Notes: a model not told the origin generated them from the sequence alone. DNA of 64,000 nt from Flavobacteriaceae bacterium PS02336 (GCA_029960065.1 JASCOF010000001.1:496001-560000); one strand, 5' to 3'; positions 17,539 to 27,201 are shown, counted from the first letter of the stretch. Program-made: numbers and translations.

Positions 17539-17564
17539 AAGAAGGTTATTTGCCTTCTTTTTTT
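17539..17564 (+). terminator. Terminator of the carbonic anhydrase gene
   Basis: Short stem AAGAAGG / CCTTCTT with a 7-base loop and a run of T. Confidence 0.75.
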
Positions 17565-17598
17565 GTTTATAAAAAGAACCCTAATTGGTAAATTAGTT

Positions 17599-17606
17599 TA
17601 ATTTTG
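17599..17606 (+). promoter_or_regulatory. -7 promoter box for mazG
   Basis: TAATTTTG, 19 bases upstream of the mazG ATG. Confidence 0.6.
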
Positions 17607-17625
17607 ATATCTGAAAATAAAAAAA

Positions 17626-18396
17626 ATGAGCAAAGAACTTCAACTTAAAGCCTTCGAAAGATTATTAATTATCATGGATGAACTTCGTGAACAATGTCCG
17701 TGGGATAAAAAACAAACCCTGCAGACATTGAGACATTTAACAATCGAAGAAACCTACGAATTAGGTGATGCTATTTTGGATAATGATTTGAATGAAGTTA
17801 AAAAAGAGTTAGGCGATTTGCTTTTGCATATTGTTTTTTATGCGAAAATTGGAAGCGAAACAAACGATTTTGATATTGCAGATGTGTGCAATGAAATCTG
17901 TGAGAAACTTATTCACCGACATCCCCACATTTATGGAGATGTAAAAGTGGAGAATGAAGAAGAAGTAAAACAAAACTGGGAAAAACTTAAACTCAAAGAA
18001 GGTAAAAAATCAGTTTTAGAAGGAGTTCCAAGAAGTCTTCCAGCTTTAGTTAAAGCAAGCAGAATTCAAGATAAAGTAAAAGGTGTAGGTTTTGATTGGG
18101 AAGAACCGCATCAGGTTTGGGATAAAGTACAAGAAGAGTTACAAGAACTGCAAGACGAAGTACAATCTGGAAATCAAGACAAAATCGAAGATGAATTTGG
18201 AGATGTTTTGTTCTCAATGATCAATTATGCCCGCTTTTTAAATGTAAATCCAGAAGATGCTTTGGAAAGAACCAATAAAAAATTCATTAAACGATTTCAA
18301 TACTTGGAAAGCAAAGCATCTGAATTAGGAAAACCTTTAATGGATATGACGCTTACAGAAATGGATGTTTTTTGGAATGAAGCCAAAAAGCTCTAA
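17626..18396 (+). CDS. mazG: Nucleoside triphosphate pyrophosphohydrolase MazG
   Basis: Hydrolyses (d)NTPs to monophosphates and pyrophosphate; thought to clear abnormal nucleotides or modulate ppGpp-related stress. 256 residues with two MazG repeats: LREQCPWDKKQT and EETYELGDAI plus KKELGDLLLHIVFYA in the first (residues about 15-85), and EELQELQDEV with EDEFGDVLFSMINYAR in the second (about 165-215). The acidic metal-binding residues are intact in both. Its last four bases overlap the convergent Fnr-type gene. Confidence 0.94.
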   Translation: MSKELQLKAFERLLIIMDELREQCPWDKKQTLQTLRHLTIEETYELGDAILDNDLNEVKKELGDLLLHIVFYAKIGSETNDFDIADVCNEICEKLIHRHPHIYGDVKVENEEEVKQNWEKLKLKEGKKSVLEGVPRSLPALVKASRIQDKVKGVGFDWEEPHQVWDKVQEELQELQDEVQSGNQDKIEDEFGDVLFSMINYARFLNVNPEDALERTNKKFIKRFQYLESKASELGKPLMDMTLTEMDVFWNEAKKL

Positions 18397-19076
18397 TTGT
18401 CGGCTAATTTTTTTAAAGCACGTACATTTTTAAGCATGATTTTTTTACCAACCAATTCAATCAATTCTAATTTATTAAAATCAGATAATAAGCGAATACA
18501 GCTTTCAGTTGCAGTACCAATAATCCCGGCAAGTTCTTCTCTAGTTAATTGCACTTTAAGCGTTTTGTCAGTGTCTTCTCCAAAAGCTTCATGCAGTTGA
18601 AGTAAGGTTTCTGCCAATCGCTGTTTAACCGTTTTTTGAACCAGAGCAATTTTTTCGTTTTCAGATTCTTTTAAATCTTCGCAGACAGACTGCATCATAT
18701 TCAAAGAAAACTGGTTATTGCTGTTAAAGAAATTTATGATTTCAGTTTTAGGAATAAAACAAACTTCCATGTCTGCGATAGCTTTGGCTGTTAAGTTTGC
18801 CGGCTCATTGCTAATCATTGAACGCTGTCCAAGAAGTTCTCCAGATTTTACCAATTTTACGATTTGGTCTTTTCCATTTGCACTTAATTTCGAAAGTTTA
18901 CCAACACCATCTTTCACACAAAAAACACCATTGGTTACTTCACCTTCTTCAAAAATGGCTTCCCCTTTTTTAATTTTGTAAGTTGTTTTACTGCTGGCTA
19001 ATTTTATAACTTCTTCTTTGTTAAGAGCTTTTAATGAGCTTAACTGGCGTACAATGCATTGATCACATTTGTTCAT
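18393..19076 (-). CDS. Crp/Fnr-family regulator, probably the microaerobic regulator
   Basis: 227 residues: an N-terminal CDQC pair (residues 4 and 7), a cyclic-nucleotide-binding-like beta roll (about 30-125), a dimer helix and a C-terminal helix-turn-helix (LTREELAGIIGTATESCIRLL). The recognition helix reads E-x3-R, as in FNR and CRP, which contacts TGA half sites. Start 19076 is set by a -7 box at 19095-19102. It is divergent from ccoI, whose promoter holds an FNR-type dyad; two more copies lie before ccoS and hemN. I infer it controls this regulon. Whether it binds an Fe-S cluster is open, because the cysteine spacing differs from E. coli FNR. Confidence 0.85.
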   Translation of the reverse strand: MNKCDQCIVRQLSSLKALNKEEVIKLASSKTTYKIKKGEAIFEEGEVTNGVFCVKDGVGKLSKLSANGKDQIVKLVKSGELLGQRSMISNEPANLTAKAIADMEVCFIPKTEIINFFNSNNQFSLNMMQSVCEDLKESENEKIALVQKTVKQRLAETLLQLHEAFGEDTDKTLKVQLTREELAGIIGTATESCIRLLSDFNKLELIELVGKKIMLKNVRALKKLADN

Positions 19077-19094
19077 GACAATAGTTATTTGCTG

Positions 19095-19102
19095 CAAAAA
19101 TA
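19095..19102 (-). promoter_or_regulatory. -7 promoter box for the Fnr-type regulator
   Basis: TATTTTTG on the minus strand, 18 bases before the ATG at 19076. Confidence 0.6.
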
Positions 19103-19214
19103 AGGATATTTAAGGTTCTGAACCAGCATTACATGGTAAAAATATAATAAAATAGGGTACATCTTAATTTGGACTCTTTTATTTTATTAAATTAGAATTC
19201 AATTTCAATATAAC

Positions 19215-19228
19215 ATGACAATTATCAT
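19215..19228. promoter_or_regulatory. FNR-type operator upstream of ccoI
   Basis: ATGACAATTATCAT, a dyad of the form TGAY-N4-ATCA. Its centre is 36.5 bases from the G of the -7-like box GAAATTTG (19251-19258), the same distance as at ccoS and hemN. This places it near -40, an activator position. Confidence 0.75.
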
Positions 19229-19278
19229 CTTAATAATTGGGCTTTAATTGGAAATTTGCGGCATATAAAAACAAGTTT

Positions 19279-21666
19279 ATGAGGGAGCAAAGTTGTTTTC
19301 ATTGTGGTTTGACTATTGAACAAAATGAAGAAATTGATTTTGATGATAAAAAGTTTTGTTGTGCCGGCTGTAAAACAGTATATGAAATTTTCAGCAGTAA
19401 CAATTTAACCTCTTATTATGATTTTGAAAAATCGCCTGGTACCACACCACAGGACATTGCAGGGAAATACGATTTTTTAGATAACGAAGCCATACTTTCA
19501 AAGGTGTTGGAATTTCAGGAAGGAAACACTGCTATTGTCTCTTTAAGTATTCCGCATATCCATTGCAGTTCTTGTATTTGGATTCTCGAAAATTTAAACC
19601 GACTGCAGCCTGGAATTAGTACTTCTCAAGTTAATTTTAATGAAAAGAAAGTTCGAATTACCTTTAATTCAGATACTGTTTCTCTAAAAGAAATAGTTTA
19701 CCTATTGAGTTCAATTGGGTATGAACCTTATATTAGTTTGGAAAATTACGGAAGCACAAAATCTAAAGTTGACAGAAGCTTGACCTATAAACTTGGTGTA
19801 GCTTTTTTCTGTTTCGGAAATATCATGCTGCTTTCATTTCCAGAATATTTCGAAATGAAAGAGTTTTGGTTAGATAGTTACAAACCGTTTTTCAGATTAT
19901 TGATTTTTCTTTTAGCACTGCCAAGTTTCTTATATTCAGCAAGTAGCTATTATGTTTCTGCTTATCATAGTATTAGAACCAGAATGCTCAATATCGATAT
20001 TCCAATTGCTTTGGGAATTATCGTAATGTTTGTTAGAAGCACTTACGATATGGTCATGGATCACGGACCTGGCTTTTTTGACAGTCTAGCTAGTTTAGTG
20101 TTTTTCATGCTTCTTGGTAAAATGTTTCAAATTAAGACATACAGTTTTTTAAGTTTCGAAAGAGATTTTAAATCTTATTTTCCTATTGCAGTAACAAGAA
20201 TTAATAAAGATGCCTCAGAAGATAATGTGGCTATTTACGATGTTTTAAAAGGGGATAGATTATTAATTAGAAATCAAGAACTTATTCCAGTTGATGGAAT
20301 TTTAATCAGCGAAAGCGCCGAAATAGATTATAGTTTTGTTACAGGAGAAGCTGTTCCTGTGACTAAAAAGTCTGGAGATAAAATTTTTGCTGGAGGAAAA
20401 CAAATTGGAAAAGTAATCGAAATGGAAGTATTGCATTCTGTTTCTCAAAGTTATTTGACGCAGTTGTGGAGTAACGAAATTTTTCAGAAAAAAGTAGATC
20501 AAAAGCACAAAACCATCACAGATGCAATAAGTCGCTATTTTACTCCAATTTTATTATTGATTGCATTTGCTGGTTTTGGTTATTGGATTTCTATAGATGC
20601 TAATATTGCTTTTAACGTTTTTACGGCGGTATTAATTGTAGCCTGTCCTTGCGCACTGGCACTTACAGCTCCATTTACTTTTGGTAATATTTTGAGAATA
20701 TTAGGAAAGAAAAAATTCTATCTAAAAAATGCCATTGTAATTGAACAGCTAGCCAAGGTCAATACTATTGTTTTTGATAAAACAGGAACAATTACAACCA
20801 ATAAAAAATCGAATATTGTATATGAGGGAAATCCAATTTCTGATTCGGATATTGTACTAATTAAGAATGTTCTTCGAGCTTCTAATCATCCTTTAAGCCG
20901 AATGCTTTATGATTTTCTACCAGAAACAAAACGTATACATACAGATGATTTTCAAGAAATTACAGGAAAAGGAATTTTGGCAGTTGCTGGTAACAAAAAA
21001 ATTAAGATTGGTTCTGGTCAATTTGTTGATGTTATAGTTGAAGATAGTTTAGAAATTGAAAAAACGGCTTTACATATTCAAATTGATGGAATTTATTTAG
21101 GAAAATATGTTTTTCAAAATCAGTATCGAGAAGGCTTGGAAGCACTTTTTTCATCTTTAAACAAAGAATATGAAATAAAGGTTCTTTCAGGAGACAATGA
21201 TGGTGAAAGGGAAAATTTAGAAGCTATTTTACCTAAAAATACGGAATTAATATTCAATCAAAAACCGGAACAAAAACTCGAATATATCAAGAAACTCCAA
21301 GAAAAAGGGCGAAATGTCATGATGGTTGGTGACGGCTTGAATGATGCTGGTGCGCTTGCACAAAGTAACGTTGGTGTTTCAATTTCTGAAAATGTAAATG
21401 TCTTTTCACCTGCTTGCGATGCAATTTTGGATGCATCCGAATTTTCACGATTACATTACTTTCTCAAACTTTCTCATAAAGCAATTTTGGTTATAAAAAT
21501 GAGCTTTACTTTATCCCTGCTTTATAATGTAGTCGGACTTGCTTTTGCAGTTACTGGAAACTTGCTTCCAATAGTAGCGGCTATCATTATGCCGTTGAGC
21601 ACAATTACGATTGTTAGTTTTGTTACGCTTGCATCTAACTATTTCAGCAACAATAGTTTAGAATAA
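19279..21666 (+). CDS. ccoI: Cation-transporting P1B-type ATPase CcoI/FixI
   Basis: Copper ATPase needed to load the binuclear centre of cbb3 oxidase. 795 residues. In order: N-terminal cysteine-rich segment (CFHCG, CCAGC), a heavy-metal-associated domain with HCSSC (about residues 95-165), membrane helices, TGEAVPV (actuator), the membrane CPC motif in VACPCALALTAPFT, DKTGTITTNKK with the phosphorylated Asp, and GDGLNDAGALAQS. The start at 19279 (MREQSCFHCG) fits the promoter 20 bases upstream. It heads the cbb3 assembly and structural genes and is divergent from the regulator. Confidence 0.92.
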   Translation: MREQSCFHCGLTIEQNEEIDFDDKKFCCAGCKTVYEIFSSNNLTSYYDFEKSPGTTPQDIAGKYDFLDNEAILSKVLEFQEGNTAIVSLSIPHIHCSSCIWILENLNRLQPGISTSQVNFNEKKVRITFNSDTVSLKEIVYLLSSIGYEPYISLENYGSTKSKVDRSLTYKLGVAFFCFGNIMLLSFPEYFEMKEFWLDSYKPFFRLLIFLLALPSFLYSASSYYVSAYHSIRTRMLNIDIPIALGIIVMFVRSTYDMVMDHGPGFFDSLASLVFFMLLGKMFQIKTYSFLSFERDFKSYFPIAVTRINKDASEDNVAIYDVLKGDRLLIRNQELIPVDGILISESAEIDYSFVTGEAVPVTKKSGDKIFAGGKQIGKVIEMEVLHSVSQSYLTQLWSNEIFQKKVDQKHKTITDAISRYFTPILLLIAFAGFGYWISIDANIAFNVFTAVLIVACPCALALTAPFTFGNILRILGKKKFYLKNAIVIEQLAKVNTIVFDKTGTITTNKKSNIVYEGNPISDSDIVLIKNVLRASNHPLSRMLYDFLPETKRIHTDDFQEITGKGILAVAGNKKIKIGSGQFVDVIVEDSLEIEKTALHIQIDGIYLGKYVFQNQYREGLEALFSSLNKEYEIKVLSGDNDGERENLEAILPKNTELIFNQKPEQKLEYIKKLQEKGRNVMMVGDGLNDAGALAQSNVGVSISENVNVFSPACDAILDASEFSRLHYFLKLSHKAILVIKMSFTLSLLYNVVGLAFAVTGNLLPIVAAIIMPLSTITIVSFVTLASNYFSNNSLE

Positions 21667-21717
21667 TTTTAAATAATTTAAAGAATATTTTAGTTAATTT
21701 TATAATATTCTTCTATC

Positions 21718-21731
21718 ATGATAATTATCAT
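21718..21731. promoter_or_regulatory. FNR-type operator upstream of ccoS-ccoNOQP
   Basis: ATGATAATTATCAT, a perfect 14-base palindrome. Its centre is 36.5 bases from the G of the -7 box TAATTTTG at 21754-21761. It is the best match to the FNR half-site TGAT in the window. Confidence 0.8.
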
Positions 21732-21753
21732 ATTTTAAACGCCAATCACCTAG

Positions 21754-21761
21754 TAATTTTG
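21754..21761 (+). promoter_or_regulatory. -7 promoter box for the cco operon
   Basis: TAATTTTG, 18 bases before the ccoS ATG. With the operator above it forms an activator-dependent promoter layout. Confidence 0.65.
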
Positions 21762-21779
21762 TTAACATAAATTTACGGT

Positions 21780-21971
21780 ATGAGTGTTATTTATCTATTA
21801 ATTTCAGTAAGTATTTTCGTAGCAATTTGTTTCTTCATTGCTTTCATTATTGCTGTCAAATCTGGCCAGTACGACGACGATTATACACCTTCAGTCAGAA
21901 TTCTTTTTGACGATGAGACCAAAATTATTTCCCAAAATAATAATTCACCAATCGAAGAAAAACAAGTATAA
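21780..21971 (+). CDS. ccoS: cbb3-type cytochrome oxidase assembly protein CcoS
   Basis: 63 residues: one membrane helix (VIYLLISVSIFVAICFFIAF) and a short tail with SGQYDD and the typical DDYTPSVRILFDDE. CcoS is required to insert heme and copper into CcoN. Two bases separate it from ccoNO, so it is the first gene of the cco operon. It lacks its own stop-region structure, and the promoter above serves all downstream genes. Confidence 0.9.
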   Translation: MSVIYLLISVSIFVAICFFIAFIIAVKSGQYDDDYTPSVRILFDDETKIISQNNNSPIEEKQV

Positions 21972-21973
21972 TT

Positions 21974-24157
21974 ATGGAAATGGAACAGTTTTATTACGAC
22001 AACAAAATTGTAAAAAAATTCATTTACGCCACAATACTCTTTGGAGTTGTGGGTATGTTAGTGGGGCTTACCCTTGCGGTAATGTACCTTTTTCCCAACA
22101 TCACAGATGGGATCTCGTGGCTTAGTTACGGCCGTTTAAGACCATTACACACCAACGCTGTTATTTTCGCTTTTGTGGGTAATGCCTTCTTTGCTGGAAT
22201 GTACTATTCTATGCAGCGATTACTAAAAGCCAGAATGTTTAGTGATTTTTTAAGTAACCTTCATTTCTGGGGCTGGCAGTTAATTATTGTTGCAGCAGCA
22301 ATTACACTTCCTTTAGGTTATACTTCTTCTAAGGAATATGCTGAACTGGAGTGGCCAATTGATATTGCAATCGCTTTAATTTGGGTTGTAATGGGTATTA
22401 ATATGATTGGTACCATGCTGAGACGTAGAGAACGTCACCTATATGTAGCAATCTGGTTTTACTTGGCAACATTTGTAACAGTAGCGGTACTGCACATTTT
22501 TAATAATATTGAAATTCCTGTTTCAGCTTTAAAAAGTTACTCCGTTTATGCGGGTGTCCAAGATGCTCTTGTGCAATGGTGGTACGGACATAATGCAGTA
22601 GCATTTTTCCTTACAACTCCGTTCTTAGGCTTAATGTATTACTTCGTTCCTAAGATCGCAAACAGACCCGTTTATTCTTATAGATTATCTATCATTCACT
22701 TTTGGTCTTTAATCTTTATTTATATCTGGGCTGGACCTCACCACTTATTGTATTCTGCGTTGCCAAACTGGGCTCAGAATTTAGGTGTTGCATTTTCAGT
22801 AATGTTAATTGCGCCATCTTGGGGAGGTATGATTAATGGACTTTTAACGCTAAGAGGAGCATGGGATAAAGTTCGTGAAGAACCAGTTTTGAAATTCTTT
22901 GTAGTAGCGATTACAGGTTACGGAATGGCAACGTTTGAAGGACCGATGCTTTCTCTTAAAAATGTAAATGCTATTGCGCACTATACGGACTGGATCGTTG
23001 CTCACGTGCACGTTGGAGCGCTAGCTTGGAATGGATTTATGTCATTTGCTATTATTTATTGGTTAATTCCTCGAATGACAAAAACAGATTTATTCTCTAA
23101 AAAATTGGCAAACTTCCATTTCTGGATTGGAACTTTAGGTATTATTGTTTATACCATTCCTTTATATGTAGCAGGTTTTCAACAAGCCTCTATGTGGAAA
23201 CAATTTAATCCAGACGGAACTTTAACTTACGGAAACTTCCTTGAAACCGTAACGGCTATTATGCCAATGTATTGGATGAGAGCTATTGGTGGTAGTTTGT
23301 ACTTAATTGGGATGCTGACATTGGTTTACAATATTATCATGACAGTAAGACAAGGTTCGCCAGTTGAAGACGAATTAGCTCAAGCTCCAGCACTGCAAAG
23401 AATCAGCAGCGGAAGAGTAAGAGGAGAGAGATTCCACTCTTGGTTAGAAAGAAAACCAATCCAATTAACAATTCTAGCTACCATTGCTATTTTAATTGGA
23501 GGTATTATTCAAATTGTGCCGACTATTATGGTAAAATCAAATATTCCGACAATTTCGAGTGTAAAACCTTATACTCCTTTAGAATTAGAAGGGCGTGATT
23601 TATACATCAGAGAAGGTTGTGTTGGATGTCATTCTCAGTCAGTTCGTCCGTTTAGAAGTGAAGTAGAACGTTACGGAGTACAGTCTAAAGCTGGAGAGTT
23701 TGTTTATGATCATCCATTCTTATGGGGATCAAAACGTACAGGTCCGGATTTGTTAAGAGTTGGTGGTAAATACAATGACAACTGGCACTTTAACCATATG
23801 TGGAATCCGCAAAGTACATCTGCTGGATCTATAATGCCAGGATATAAATGGCTGTTTGATAATGAACCGATGGATATTTCATTAACGCAGAAGAAAATGC
23901 AGGCTATGATTTCGTTAGGTGTTCCATATTCTCCAGAAGACGTTGCAAATGCACAGCGCACTTTAAGAGAACAGGCAGTTAAAATAGAAAAGAGCCTAGA
24001 AAGTGATCCTGACTTTGTAAAAAGTTATGAGCAGAGCAAAAAGAATGCAGCTGAAAAAGGAGAAAAATTCATTCCGATGAATGAGAGAGAAATCGTTGCT
24101 TTGATTGCTTACATTCAAAGACTTGGTACTGATATTAAAGTAAAAGAAACTAAATAA
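21974..24157 (+). CDS. ccoNO: cbb3-type cytochrome c oxidase, fused subunits I and II
   Basis: 727 residues. The N-terminal part (about 1-480) is the CcoN heme-copper subunit: RLRPLHTNAV (low-spin heme His), WWYGHNAVAFF (Cu-B His), GPHHLLYSALPNW (two Cu-B His) and AHVHVGALAWNG (heme His pair). The C-terminal part is CcoO with one membrane anchor and a c-type heme motif GCVGCHSQSVRPF. The fusion is usual in Bacteroidota. The enzyme reduces O2 to water with high oxygen affinity and pumps protons at the inner membrane. Confidence 0.96.
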   Translation: MEMEQFYYDNKIVKKFIYATILFGVVGMLVGLTLAVMYLFPNITDGISWLSYGRLRPLHTNAVIFAFVGNAFFAGMYYSMQRLLKARMFSDFLSNLHFWGWQLIIVAAAITLPLGYTSSKEYAELEWPIDIAIALIWVVMGINMIGTMLRRRERHLYVAIWFYLATFVTVAVLHIFNNIEIPVSALKSYSVYAGVQDALVQWWYGHNAVAFFLTTPFLGLMYYFVPKIANRPVYSYRLSIIHFWSLIFIYIWAGPHHLLYSALPNWAQNLGVAFSVMLIAPSWGGMINGLLTLRGAWDKVREEPVLKFFVVAITGYGMATFEGPMLSLKNVNAIAHYTDWIVAHVHVGALAWNGFMSFAIIYWLIPRMTKTDLFSKKLANFHFWIGTLGIIVYTIPLYVAGFQQASMWKQFNPDGTLTYGNFLETVTAIMPMYWMRAIGGSLYLIGMLTLVYNIIMTVRQGSPVEDELAQAPALQRISSGRVRGERFHSWLERKPIQLTILATIAILIGGIIQIVPTIMVKSNIPTISSVKPYTPLELEGRDLYIREGCVGCHSQSVRPFRSEVERYGVQSKAGEFVYDHPFLWGSKRTGPDLLRVGGKYNDNWHFNHMWNPQSTSAGSIMPGYKWLFDNEPMDISLTQKKMQAMISLGVPYSPEDVANAQRTLREQAVKIEKSLESDPDFVKSYEQSKKNAAEKGEKFIPMNEREIVALIAYIQRLGTDIKVKETK

Positions 24158-24164
24158 CAGCATT

Positions 24165-24359
24165 ATGTTCGAACAAATAAAACACAATATGGAAACAATA
24201 TCGGGTGTAGAATTATACCCGATTATTTCCCTCTTGATATTCTTCTTCTTTTTCGTAGGATTAGGCTTTTGGGTGTTCTCTTACAGAAAAGATAAAATTC
24301 AGGAAATGAGTAGTATCCCTTTAGATGAAGGACTTGTTGTAATTACAAAAGATAGATAA
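24165..24359 (+). CDS. ccoQ: CcoQ-like subunit of cbb3 oxidase
   Basis: 64 residues, one membrane helix (YPIISLLIFFFFFVGLGFWVF) followed by a short charged tail (YRKDKIQEMSSIPLDEG). Position between ccoNO and ccoP, seven and three bases from them, and the tail LDEG match CcoQ proteins, which stabilise the oxidase complex. Sequence conservation in this family is low, so the call depends on gene order. Confidence 0.82.
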   Translation: MFEQIKHNMETISGVELYPIISLLIFFFFFVGLGFWVFSYRKDKIQEMSSIPLDEGLVVITKDR

Positions 24360-24362
24360 AAA

Positions 24363-25304
24363 ATGAAAAAGTTTTTCCCAGTATATGTTAGAGTACCGTT
24401 GATTTTTTTCATCGTATTTGCTTTGATGGAATATTGTATAGACTCAGGAGATAAACCTGCTTTTATAAAATATCCAATGGTTTCCGTTTTCTTGTTTGTC
24501 TTCTTGTTCATTTTAATTGCTATTGAGATTACACTTAGTGCTGTAAATCGTGTCATGTATCAATTAATGACCCCAGAAGAAAAAGCAAAAAAAGAATACG
24601 AAGAAAGTCTGAGTTTCCAAGAGAGTACTTGGTTTAAAGACCTGATGCAGAAATTGACGAAAACATCACCAATTGAAAAAGAAGGTGAACTTTTAATGGA
24701 TCATGATTATGATGGAATTAAAGAACTTGATAATAATTTACCGCCATGGTGGGTGTATTTATTCTACATCTGTATCATTTTTGGTGTAATCTACGTCGTT
24801 CGTTATGATGTTCTTGGAGCTGATAATCAAGAAATGGAGTTGAAAAAAGAAATGGCTCAGGCAAAAATTGATGTTGAAGAATATCTAAAAACTGCGCCAG
24901 ATTTAATGGATGAAAAAACAGTGGTCTTACTTACAGATGATGCAAGTCTTGCCGCCGGAAAAGAAATCTTTACTACAAATTGCGCAGCTTGTCACCGAGC
25001 AGATGCTGGAGGACAGATTGGACCAAACTTAACAGATAATCGCTGGATTTTGGGTGGAGGAATCAAAAACTTATTCCATACCATTACAAATGGAGGTAGA
25101 GATGGTAAAGGAATGATTTCTTGGAAAGGAACTCTTAAACCCAAAGAAATCCAGAAAGTTGCCAGCTACATTTTGTCTTTACAAGGAAGTAATCCTAAAG
25201 ATCCAAAAGAAGCAGAAGGTGAAGTTTGGGTAGATGAAAGCGCCCCGATAAATGATGCAACAGATGCTGCACCAAAAACAGATACCACACAAGTTAAAAA
25301 ATAA
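24363..25304 (+). CDS. ccoP: cbb3-type cytochrome c oxidase subunit III (CcoP), single heme
   Basis: 313 residues. Two N-terminal membrane helices (residues about 5-55), a segment with the CcoP signature HDYDGIKELDNNLPPWW, a further helix, and one cytochrome c domain with CAACHRADAGGQIGPNLT (heme motif) and a Met ligand region around GKGMISWKG. Classical CcoP has two CxxCH motifs; only one is present here. The tail is rich in D, E, K and P. It delivers electrons from the quinol-cytochrome complex to CcoNO. Confidence 0.92.
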   Translation: MKKFFPVYVRVPLIFFIVFALMEYCIDSGDKPAFIKYPMVSVFLFVFLFILIAIEITLSAVNRVMYQLMTPEEKAKKEYEESLSFQESTWFKDLMQKLTKTSPIEKEGELLMDHDYDGIKELDNNLPPWWVYLFYICIIFGVIYVVRYDVLGADNQEMELKKEMAQAKIDVEEYLKTAPDLMDEKTVVLLTDDASLAAGKEIFTTNCAACHRADAGGQIGPNLTDNRWILGGGIKNLFHTITNGGRDGKGMISWKGTLKPKEIQKVASYILSLQGSNPKDPKEAEGEVWVDESAPINDATDAAPKTDTTQVKK

Positions 25305-25320
25305 TTAGAATACATATATC

Positions 25321-26739
25321 ATGTCAAATTTACCAGACGAAGCGTTTAGAGATACCATTGGAACTATAGATGAAGGTGGTAAACGGAAATTTATTTTCCC
25401 TAAAAAACCGTCTGGTAAATTTTATAATTACAGAAAAATTGTCAGTTATGTTTTATTGGCAATATTATTTATAAATCCATTTATTAAGGTAAATGGAAAC
25501 CAGTTTATGATGTTCAATATTCTAGAACGTCGTTTTAATATTTTTGGCTTTCCTTTCTGGCCTCAGGATTTTTACCTGTTTGTAATTTCAATGCTTATTG
25601 GTGTTGTTTTTATACTCTTATTTACAGTAGTTTTTGGTAGAATATTTTGCGGATGGATTTGTCCGCAGACTATTTTTTTAGAATTGGTTTTCCGCCGAAT
25701 AGAATATTGGATAGATGGAGACCGCGGTTCACAATCCCGCTTAGCAAGACAAGAATGGAACGGTGAGAAAATTAGAAAAAGACTTCTTAAGTGGACTATC
25801 TTTTTCCTAATTTCTTTTCTTATTGCAAATGTCTTTTTAGCATATTTAGTCGGAAGTGATACTTTGTTTTTAATGATAGAGCAAGGTCCAATTGCACAGG
25901 CAAGTAATTTTATCGCACTTCTTATTTTTACGGGTGTTTTTTACTTTGTTTTTGTTTGGTTTCGTGAACAGGTTTGTATCATTGCCTGTCCATACGGAAG
26001 ATTGCAAGGTGTTCTTTTAGATAATAAATCTATTAATGTTGCTTACGATTTTGTTCGTGGAGAAAAGGAAGAAGGACGTGCCAAATTTAATAAAAAAGAG
26101 GATAGAGCTTTAACAGGAAAAGGAGACTGCATAGATTGCCTTCAGTGTGTTCATGTATGTCCGATGGGAATCGATATTCGAAACGGGACACAATTAGAAT
26201 GTACAAACTGTACAGCCTGTATCGATGAATGTGACCATATAATGGAATCTGTTGGATTGCCAAAAGGTCTTATTCGATACGCTTCTGAAGACGAAATTGT
26301 AAAAAAAGAACCTTTCAAGTTTACTGCAAGAATGAAAGGTTATACAGCAGTTCTTTTTATTTTATTGAGTGTTTTTGTTGGAATGCTCTTTTTAAGAACC
26401 AATGTTGAGGCAGTTATTTTACGTCTGCCAGGACAATTGTTTCAGCATAACGGAGATAAAATCAGTAATGTTTACACTTATAAAATTGTAAACAAAACCA
26501 TGAAGGATTACAACGATATTCATTTTGGATTGATCGATCAAAAAGGAACAATTAAAAATGTTGGGAAACAGCATTTTAAAGTTGCTAAAGAAGGAATTTC
26601 TCAAGGAACATTATTTATAGAAATTAAAGAAGTTTTGCTAGAAAGTGATAAAACAAAAGTAAAAATAGGAGTTTACAATGGTTCTGAACTCATAGAAACA
26701 ACAACAACAAATTTCTTAGGACCACGTAGTTTTAATTAA
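25321..26739 (+). CDS. ccoG: Cytochrome c oxidase accessory protein CcoG (RdxA/FixG)
   Basis: 472 residues. N-terminal cytoplasmic part, then membrane helices, a polyferredoxin region with CGWICPQT, two 4Fe-4S binding clusters (CIDCLQCVHVCPMGID and CTNCTACIDECD), another helix near residue 345, and a C-terminal Ig-like domain (about 375-472). CcoG reduces copper(II) for delivery during cbb3 assembly. Sixteen bases separate it from ccoP, in the same operon. Confidence 0.93.
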   Translation: MSNLPDEAFRDTIGTIDEGGKRKFIFPKKPSGKFYNYRKIVSYVLLAILFINPFIKVNGNQFMMFNILERRFNIFGFPFWPQDFYLFVISMLIGVVFILLFTVVFGRIFCGWICPQTIFLELVFRRIEYWIDGDRGSQSRLARQEWNGEKIRKRLLKWTIFFLISFLIANVFLAYLVGSDTLFLMIEQGPIAQASNFIALLIFTGVFYFVFVWFREQVCIIACPYGRLQGVLLDNKSINVAYDFVRGEKEEGRAKFNKKEDRALTGKGDCIDCLQCVHVCPMGIDIRNGTQLECTNCTACIDECDHIMESVGLPKGLIRYASEDEIVKKEPFKFTARMKGYTAVLFILLSVFVGMLFLRTNVEAVILRLPGQLFQHNGDKISNVYTYKIVNKTMKDYNDIHFGLIDQKGTIKNVGKQHFKVAKEGISQGTLFIEIKEVLLESDKTKVKIGVYNGSELIETTTTNFLGPRSFN

Positions 26740-26751
26740 AAATATACTATT

Positions 26752-27201
26752 ATGAAAATTAATTGGGGTACAGGAATCGTCATTGCATTTGCATTATTTA
26801 TGACGTTTATTTTATATTTTGTTTTTGAAGTACAATCAAATTCAAAATATGATAACGATTTGGTTGTCGAAGAATATTACAAACACGACACGCATTTTCA
26901 AGAAGAAATGGCGAGAATTCAAAATGCACATGATTTACAGCATAAACCGTCTATCAAATTTACAGACAGCGGAGTGGCTGTAACTTTTCCAACAGGTTTT
27001 GAAAGTGATAAAATAAAAGGAAACATTCTTTTATATAGACCATCAAATAAAAAATTCGATTTTAATACGCAGATTGCCTTAACCAATTCTTCATTACTTA
27101 TTCCGCACAAAAAATTAATTAAAGGGCGCTGGGATGTCAATATGGAATGGCAGTATGAAGGGAAAAAATATTTAACTAAAGAAGTGATTTACGTAAACTA
27201 A
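26752..27201 (+). CDS. fixH: FixH family protein (CcoH-like)
   Basis: 149 residues: one N-terminal membrane helix (IVIAFALFMTFILYFVFEV) followed by an extracytoplasmic beta domain with VVEEYYKHDTHFQEEM, the FixH hallmark, and GRWDVNMEWQYEGKKYLTKEVIYV at the C terminus. FixH/CcoH is needed for stable assembly of the cbb3 complex. Twelve bases downstream of ccoG. Confidence 0.88.
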   Translation: MKINWGTGIVIAFALFMTFILYFVFEVQSNSKYDNDLVVEEYYKHDTHFQEEMARIQNAHDLQHKPSIKFTDSGVAVTFPTGFESDKIKGNILLYRPSNKKFDFNTQIALTNSSLLIPHKKLIKGRWDVNMEWQYEGKKYLTKEVIYVN

